Assembly (NCBI RefSeq): GCF_040196175.1 | Contig: NZ_JBEFNF010000003.1 | Span: 186,001-250,000, forward strand | DNA: 64,000 nt | Source of the DNA: Halospina sp040196175 | GTDB lineage: Bacteria > Pseudomonadota > Gammaproteobacteria > Pseudomonadales > Oleiphilaceae | Direction: 5' to 3' | Shown here: positions 59,968 to 64,000 of the stretch, piece by piece | Layout: each line of letters begins with the position of its first letter | How positions within the stretch are numbered: position 1 is the first letter of the stretch | The notes under the pieces: generated by a model | The model's input: only the letters and a program-made list of their open reading frames with translations | Database searches by the model: none | What the model was told of the DNA's origin: nothing | Position numbers and translations under genes: made by a program

Positions 59968-61425
59968 ATGATTGAATCACCACTGCTCGAACGCGCGGAA
60001 GGCTATATCGGCGGCCAGTGGGTAGGCAAAGGAAGCGGTGGCACACTGAGCGTGACCAACCCCGCGACCGGCGAGATCCTGGCCAAGGTTCCAGCCCTGG
60101 GGGCGGCGGAGACCGAGGAAGCTGTTGTTGCCGCTTCACGTGCCCTGAACCTGCAGGCGCCAGCGTCTTTGGCTGAAAGGCGCGGCTGGCTTGAAGGCGT
60201 GCGCGACGCCCTGAAGGCAGAACGTGAGGAGATCGGCCGCATTCTGTGCCTGGAGCATGGCAAGCCTCTGAAGGAGGCCGTGGGAGAAGTGGACTACGCT
60301 GCTGGTTTTTTCAATCATTGCGCCAAATACATTGACCAGCTGGCGCCGCACACCATCCCGGAGACCCCCAAGGACTGTAACTGGACGGTTCATTACCGCC
60401 CGATTGGCGTGGCCGGCCTGATTACCCCCTGGAACTTCCCCATCGGCATGATCGCCAAAAAGCTCTCGGCGGCGCTGGCTGGCGGCTGCCCGAGCGTGAT
60501 CAAGCCTGCCGAGGACACGCCCCTAACCATGATCGCCGCTTTCCGGGCCATCCACGACCGTGATGTCCTCCCCAAAGGCATGATCAACCTGGTCATGGGT
60601 CCACCGAAGCCGATCGGTGATACGCTGTGCCAGAACCCGGATGTGAGCATGATCAGCTTTACCGGTTCCACCGGCGTCGGCCAGCACCTGATGCGTGAGT
60701 GCGCCGGGCGGGTGAAGAAGCTGGCGCTGGAGCTGGGTGGCAATGCGCCGTTCATCGTGTTTGATGATGCCGATATTGATGACGCCATCAACCAGTTGAT
60801 TGGCAACAAGTTCCGTGGCGGCGGCCAGACCTGCGTCTGCGCCAACCGTATCTTTGTCCAATCGGGCATCGCAGACACCTTTGCGGACAGGCTGGCCGCA
60901 AAGGTCGAGGCACTGAAGGTGGGCGACGGCATGCAGGAGGGCACCGACATCGGCCCACTCATCAATCAGGTCGGTTTCAATAAGGTGCGCCGCCATGTGA
61001 AAGATGCCCTGGACAAAGGCGGCACACTGAAGGCAGGGCCGCATCCGGACACCCTGCCCGAGTCCGGCAGTCTCTTTTACCCGCCCACCCTCGTAACCGG
61101 CGTAAGGTCGGACATGCAGTGCTGTGACGAGGAAACCTTCGGGCCTTTCATCCCTATGGCAACATTTGAAACTGAAGAGGATGTGCTCGCGGCCGCTAAT
61201 GATACCGACTATGGCCTCGCTTCCTATCTGTTCACGAAGGACGAAGCCCGGGCGCAGCGGATGATTCCGGCCATGCGCTTCGGCCATGTGGGCTGGAACA
61301 CTGGCACTGGCCCCGCGCCGGAAGCGCCTTTCGGTGGCATGAAGCTCTCCGGCATCGGGCGTGAGGGCGGCCTGGAAGGCCTGTTCGAGTTTGTGGAACC
61401 GCAGACCGTGCCGAGGAGCTACTGA
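59968..61425 (+). CDS. gabD: NAD(P)-dependent succinate-semialdehyde dehydrogenase
   Basis: A 485-residue aldehyde dehydrogenase. The catalytic Cys is in GGGQTCVCANRI, the general base Glu in KLALELGGNAPFIVFDDADID, and the nucleotide site in ITPWNFP and ISFTGSTGVGQ. Its length and sequence fit GabD, which oxidises succinate semialdehyde to succinate. No gabT is adjacent. It ends 2 bases before the hemD-like gene, so the two may be cotranscribed. Confidence 0.92.
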   Translation: MIESPLLERAEGYIGGQWVGKGSGGTLSVTNPATGEILAKVPALGAAETEEAVVAASRALNLQAPASLAERRGWLEGVRDALKAEREEIGRILCLEHGKPLKEAVGEVDYAAGFFNHCAKYIDQLAPHTIPETPKDCNWTVHYRPIGVAGLITPWNFPIGMIAKKLSAALAGGCPSVIKPAEDTPLTMIAAFRAIHDRDVLPKGMINLVMGPPKPIGDTLCQNPDVSMISFTGSTGVGQHLMRECAGRVKKLALELGGNAPFIVFDDADIDDAINQLIGNKFRGGGQTCVCANRIFVQSGIADTFADRLAAKVEALKVGDGMQEGTDIGPLINQVGFNKVRRHVKDALDKGGTLKAGPHPDTLPESGSLFYPPTLVTGVRSDMQCCDEETFGPFIPMATFETEEDVLAAANDTDYGLASYLFTKDEARAQRMIPAMRFGHVGWNTGTGPAPEAPFGGMKLSGIGREGGLEGLFEFVEPQTVPRSY

Positions 61426-61427
61426 CG

Positions 61428-62261
61428 ATGACCGACGAGGTTCTTGAAGGCGAGCCCCTGGCTGGGCTCAGGATCGCGATTCCTGAGACCCGCCAGCTGG
61501 ATGTGCTGGCGCAGATGCTGGAGCGCCGCGGTGCCACAACCTGGCGCTGTCCTCTGGTGTCGATTCTGGATACCCCGGATCAGGATTCCGTGCGCGCCTG
61601 GCTGGAGCGCTTCAACGCCGGCGCCATGGATGACCTGATCCTGCTTACCGGCGAAGGCCTGCGCCGGCTCTCGGCGGCGGCCGAGCGGGAGGGGGGCTAC
61701 GAGGCGTTCGTGACCGCCCTGCAGCGGGTAACAAAGATCACACGAGGCCCCAAGCCGGTGAATGCCTTGAGAGAGCTGGGGCTGAAGAATGATCTAACGG
61801 CGCACAAAGCAACCACTGAGGGTGTTATGGCGACCCTCAGCGAATGTGACCTGCATGGGCACACCGTGGGCGTGCAGCTCTATGGTGAAGAGCCTAATCA
61901 GAAACTGGTCGATTTTCTGCGACAGCAGGGGGCGAACGTGGATGCGGTAGCGCCCTATGTCTACGCGGACGAAAGTAACCGTGAGCAGGTCGCCGCTCTG
62001 GTTGAAGGGCTGGTCCATGGCAATCTGGATGCCATTGCCTTTACCAGTCAGGCTCAGGTCAAGCGCCTGATGAGTGTTGCCCAGGCCATGGGCCAGCAGG
62101 ATGAGACAGTGGCGGCACTGAGGCGGATACTGTTGGTGTCCGTGGGACCGGTGGTGACCGACCAGCTTGCCGATCACGGCATTGAGCCAGACGTGATGCC
62201 GGAAGAATCCTGGTTCATGAAGCCGATGGTGCGGGCCCTGATTGATCGGCTTTCTGCCTGA
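61428..62261 (+). CDS. hemD: Uroporphyrinogen-III synthase family protein
   Basis: A 277-residue protein of the HemD fold: AGLRIAIPETRQLDVLAQML, DLILLTGEGLRRL, VTKITRGPKPVNALRELGL, VGVQLYGEEPNQKLVDFL and VSVGPVVTDQLADHG. It is not next to hemC, so it could be a second copy with a role in sirohaem or a regulatory relative rather than the main haem-pathway enzyme. It begins 2 bases after gabD, and its last 47 bases overlap the converging MATE gene. Confidence 0.85.
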   Translation: MTDEVLEGEPLAGLRIAIPETRQLDVLAQMLERRGATTWRCPLVSILDTPDQDSVRAWLERFNAGAMDDLILLTGEGLRRLSAAAEREGGYEAFVTALQRVTKITRGPKPVNALRELGLKNDLTAHKATTEGVMATLSECDLHGHTVGVQLYGEEPNQKLVDFLRQQGANVDAVAPYVYADESNREQVAALVEGLVHGNLDAIAFTSQAQVKRLMSVAQAMGQQDETVAALRRILLVSVGPVVTDQLADHGIEPDVMPEESWFMKPMVRALIDRLSA

Positions 62262-63570
62262 GGTGCGCCATACCGCGCCGGTAGAGCAGCCAGGAGCTGA
62301 TGCCGGCGGCAATGTTCCCTGCCATGGCCCCAGTGAAAAGCCCGGTCAGCCCACCAATCTGGCCACCGAGCCACAATAGCGGCAGGAAGCAGGCAAACAG
62401 CCGCACAATCGAGATTACAAGAGCGCGCATGGGCAGCCCCATGGCGTTGCAGGCTGAGACCATCAGCATGCAGACACCCAGCCCGCTCCAACTTAACGGC
62501 AGCCGCAGCAGAAAGTCCCAGAGATGGGCTTGCACTGCCGGATCACTGGCCAGCAGTGGTGCCACCAGGCCTGAGACCAGCAGCCAGACAGCTGCGATGA
62601 CCAGCTGCAGCAGAATAACGAACCGCACCGCCAACCACACCAGCAGGGCCACCCGGTCCGGCCGGCCGGCGCCCACGTAGCGTCCGATCATGGGGGGCAT
62701 GGCCATGGTCAGCGCCAGAACCGCGACCAGTGAGAAGAACTCCAGGCGCGAGCCCAGCCCCCAGGCGCCCACTGCCGCCTCGCCGAAACCCGCTACAAAA
62801 CCGGTGGCCAGCATAGCCGCGAGGGGTGGCATGAGCTGGCTGAGCATGGCGGGGCCAGCAACACCGCCCAGCCGGGCGAGTGCCGGTCTGATGGCGAGAT
62901 CCGCCAGGACGAAAGTCAGCCACTGGCGTGTGAGCAGCCTTGAATAGACCACCAGGGTACCGGTGCCAAAAGCCGCGACTGTGGCCCAGGCCGCACCCGC
63001 AATGCCCCAATCGAACGTAAAGATGAACAGCGGATCCAGTGCCACGTTGATCAGGCTGGTGATAACCATCATGGCGCCCGGCAGGCGGGTGTCGCCGTGG
63101 GAGCGGCAAAGGCTGTAGCCGAAATACAGAACCGCGCCCAGCCAGGCGGCCAACAGCCAGGGTGCCCAGTAGGCGTCAACGATGGGGCGGAGGTCATCGC
63201 TGCCGCCGAGCATCGCCAGGATCAGATGGCGGCTGAACCAGATGATGACGGCCAGCACTGCGATCAGTAGTGCGCCCGACAGCACGACCAGACCCCCCAG
63301 CCGACGGGCACGCACTGGATCCCCTGCCCCCAGGACCCGGGAAATCACCGCCGTGGTGGCGATGCCGATGCCCACCTGAACGCCAATGATGAACATCTGC
63401 AGCGGCACGGTGAACCCGAGCGTTGCCAGGGGTTTAACGCCGAGCTGCCCGATGAAGGCACTGTCCACCAGCTGATAGCTCATCAACGCGAGCACGCCAA
63501 AAAGCATGGGCCAGGTGAGATGGAATAGTTCCCGCCCGGGGCGCGGGTTGTCCACGGTTGCGTTGATCAT
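62215..63570 (-). CDS. MATE family efflux transporter
   Basis: A 451-residue transporter with 12 membrane segments and the MATE pattern (LTWPMLFGVLALMSYQLVDSAFIGQLGVKPLATLGF, MFIIGVQVGIGIATTAVISRVLGAGDP). It exports organic cations or drugs with Na+ or H+; the substrate is unknown. Its 3' end overlaps the hemD-like gene by 47 bases on the other strand, a long convergent overlap. Confidence 0.93.
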   Translation of the reverse strand: MINATVDNPRPGRELFHLTWPMLFGVLALMSYQLVDSAFIGQLGVKPLATLGFTVPLQMFIIGVQVGIGIATTAVISRVLGAGDPVRARRLGGLVVLSGALLIAVLAVIIWFSRHLILAMLGGSDDLRPIVDAYWAPWLLAAWLGAVLYFGYSLCRSHGDTRLPGAMMVITSLINVALDPLFIFTFDWGIAGAAWATVAAFGTGTLVVYSRLLTRQWLTFVLADLAIRPALARLGGVAGPAMLSQLMPPLAAMLATGFVAGFGEAAVGAWGLGSRLEFFSLVAVLALTMAMPPMIGRYVGAGRPDRVALLVWLAVRFVILLQLVIAAVWLLVSGLVAPLLASDPAVQAHLWDFLLRLPLSWSGLGVCMLMVSACNAMGLPMRALVISIVRLFACFLPLLWLGGQIGGLTGLFTGAMAGNIAAGISSWLLYRRGMAHLRQKADQSGPAPSAS

Positions 63571-63702
63571 GGTGACGGAAGCGACTCCACGGACGCTGTG
63601 GCAAAGACTGTTATGCTAGCGGAGATGGCGGGGGATTCACACACACAGAAGGGAAGGCCTTGGTTTAGCCCTCCCTTGATGAGACTGGCGACCGGCTGAT
63701 TT

Positions 63703-63870
63703 CTATTTGCGACGGAGTAACGCCTTGAGACTGCGCGTTTGAGCGGGGCGAGTCAGGGCTTCGAGCGTCATGGTGTCTTTGTTAGGACGATTCACGCCAG
63801 CGCGACGGGACGCTTCAACCGGCGCGGTAGCACGGCGGCGAACATTGGATTGGACAAACTTGCTGCGCAT
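63703..63870 (-). CDS. Small basic hypothetical protein
   Basis: A 55-residue, strongly basic protein (many Arg and Lys, SNVRRRATAPVEASRRAGVNRP). The start at 63870 has AGGAGG upstream. It ends in KALLRRK. The frame is open further upstream but without a ribosome-binding site. No family recognised; nucleic-acid binding is possible from its charge. The gap between it and the MATE gene (63571-63702) shows nothing I can name. Confidence 0.6.
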   Translation of the reverse strand: MRSKFVQSNVRRRATAPVEASRRAGVNRPNKDTMTLEALTRPAQTRSLKALLRRK

Positions 63871-64000
63871 GGTCGCCTCCTGTATGGGGTCCGGTTGCTG
63901 TGAGTCATTCGATTTGTTGCCCAACGGCGGCAGTATGAACTTTGCTCGGATGGCAAGCGTATTGGCCCCGTTAATAGACAACACGATGGTGGACTTTTGT

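Overview
The window looks like a chromosome segment of a halophilic or halotolerant gammaproteobacterium, of the Marinobacter / Halomonas / Halospina kind. This is inferred from gene content: an ectoine-type ectA next to an ectoine-specific aspartokinase, a BCCT compatible-solute transporter paired with a UspA protein, a NhaP2-type antiporter, an ExbB/ExbD/ExbD/TonB operon, RpoS-like and ECF sigma factors, and generally GC-rich sequence with short intergenic gaps and many ATGA start/stop overlaps. No rRNA, tRNA, insertion sequence, prophage or CRISPR array was seen.

Layout. 1-3.5 kb: a 5'-truncated hybrid histidine kinase, a small membrane protein and a stand-alone receiver. 3.5-4.1 kb: a small hypothetical gene whose upstream region holds a minus-strand promoter, stacked hairpins and a strong minus-strand terminator (candidate small RNA or attenuator). 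4.1-5.5 kb: queC-queE (queuosine precursor). 5.5-17.7 kb: envelope and metabolic housekeeping (Lpp-like lipoprotein, L,D-transpeptidase, phosphatase, antiporter-cupin-COG0523 GTPase operon, PEBP/Fe-ADH/thioesterase operon, BluB and haloalkane dehalogenase, macrodomain, two periplasmic solute-binding-like proteins).

17.7-30.4 kb is the most distinctive part. An ECF sigma factor is translationally coupled to an unusual anti-sigma zinc-finger/AhpD fusion, with a second zinc-finger anti-sigma-like gene beside it. Around them I find seven sites of one form, (T/G)GTAAC-N16-NGTC(C/T)(C/G), always with the same spacing and always pointing into a gene start. They precede a cytochrome c with NPC-type Cys repeats (operon with a DUF6969-like protein, DoxX and NrtS), a GGDEF/EAL protein, DUF547, the second anti-sigma, a YiiX-like papain-fold protein, a small membrane protein and a DedA-flavoprotein disulfide reductase fusion. 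I read this as a compact, locally encoded ECF regulon with a redox or thiol theme. A TetR/AhpD divergent pair with three matching operators sits inside the cluster.

30.4-34.5 kb is an accessory patch: a nucleoside phosphorylase, a decayed ADP-ribosylglycohydrolase pseudogene and a tightly coupled four-gene operon of unrecognised, mostly membrane or exported proteins. 34.5-38.6 kb: ectA and the ectoine aspartokinase (ectB and ectC absent here), an RpoS-like sigma factor, DUF3429 and DUF6482-like genes. 38.7-41.4 kb: a minus-strand run of two crcB fluoride channel genes, tag, a phosphopantetheinyl transferase and pdxH. 41.5-51 kb: yfbR, an L,D-transpeptidase with a MarR regulator, an ExeM-like nuclease, a lipoprotein, an Aer-like receptor, a sirtuin and a secreted lipase pair. 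51-53.4 kb: a Fur-box-preceded exbB-exbD-exbD-tonB operon, with tonB carrying two hexanucleotide repeat blocks. 53.5-64 kb: a cNMP/CBS/DUF294 protein coupled to a DEDDh exonuclease, UspA-BCCT, gabD, a hemD-like gene, a MATE transporter and a tiny basic protein.

All family calls are from reading motifs by eye; no database search was possible.
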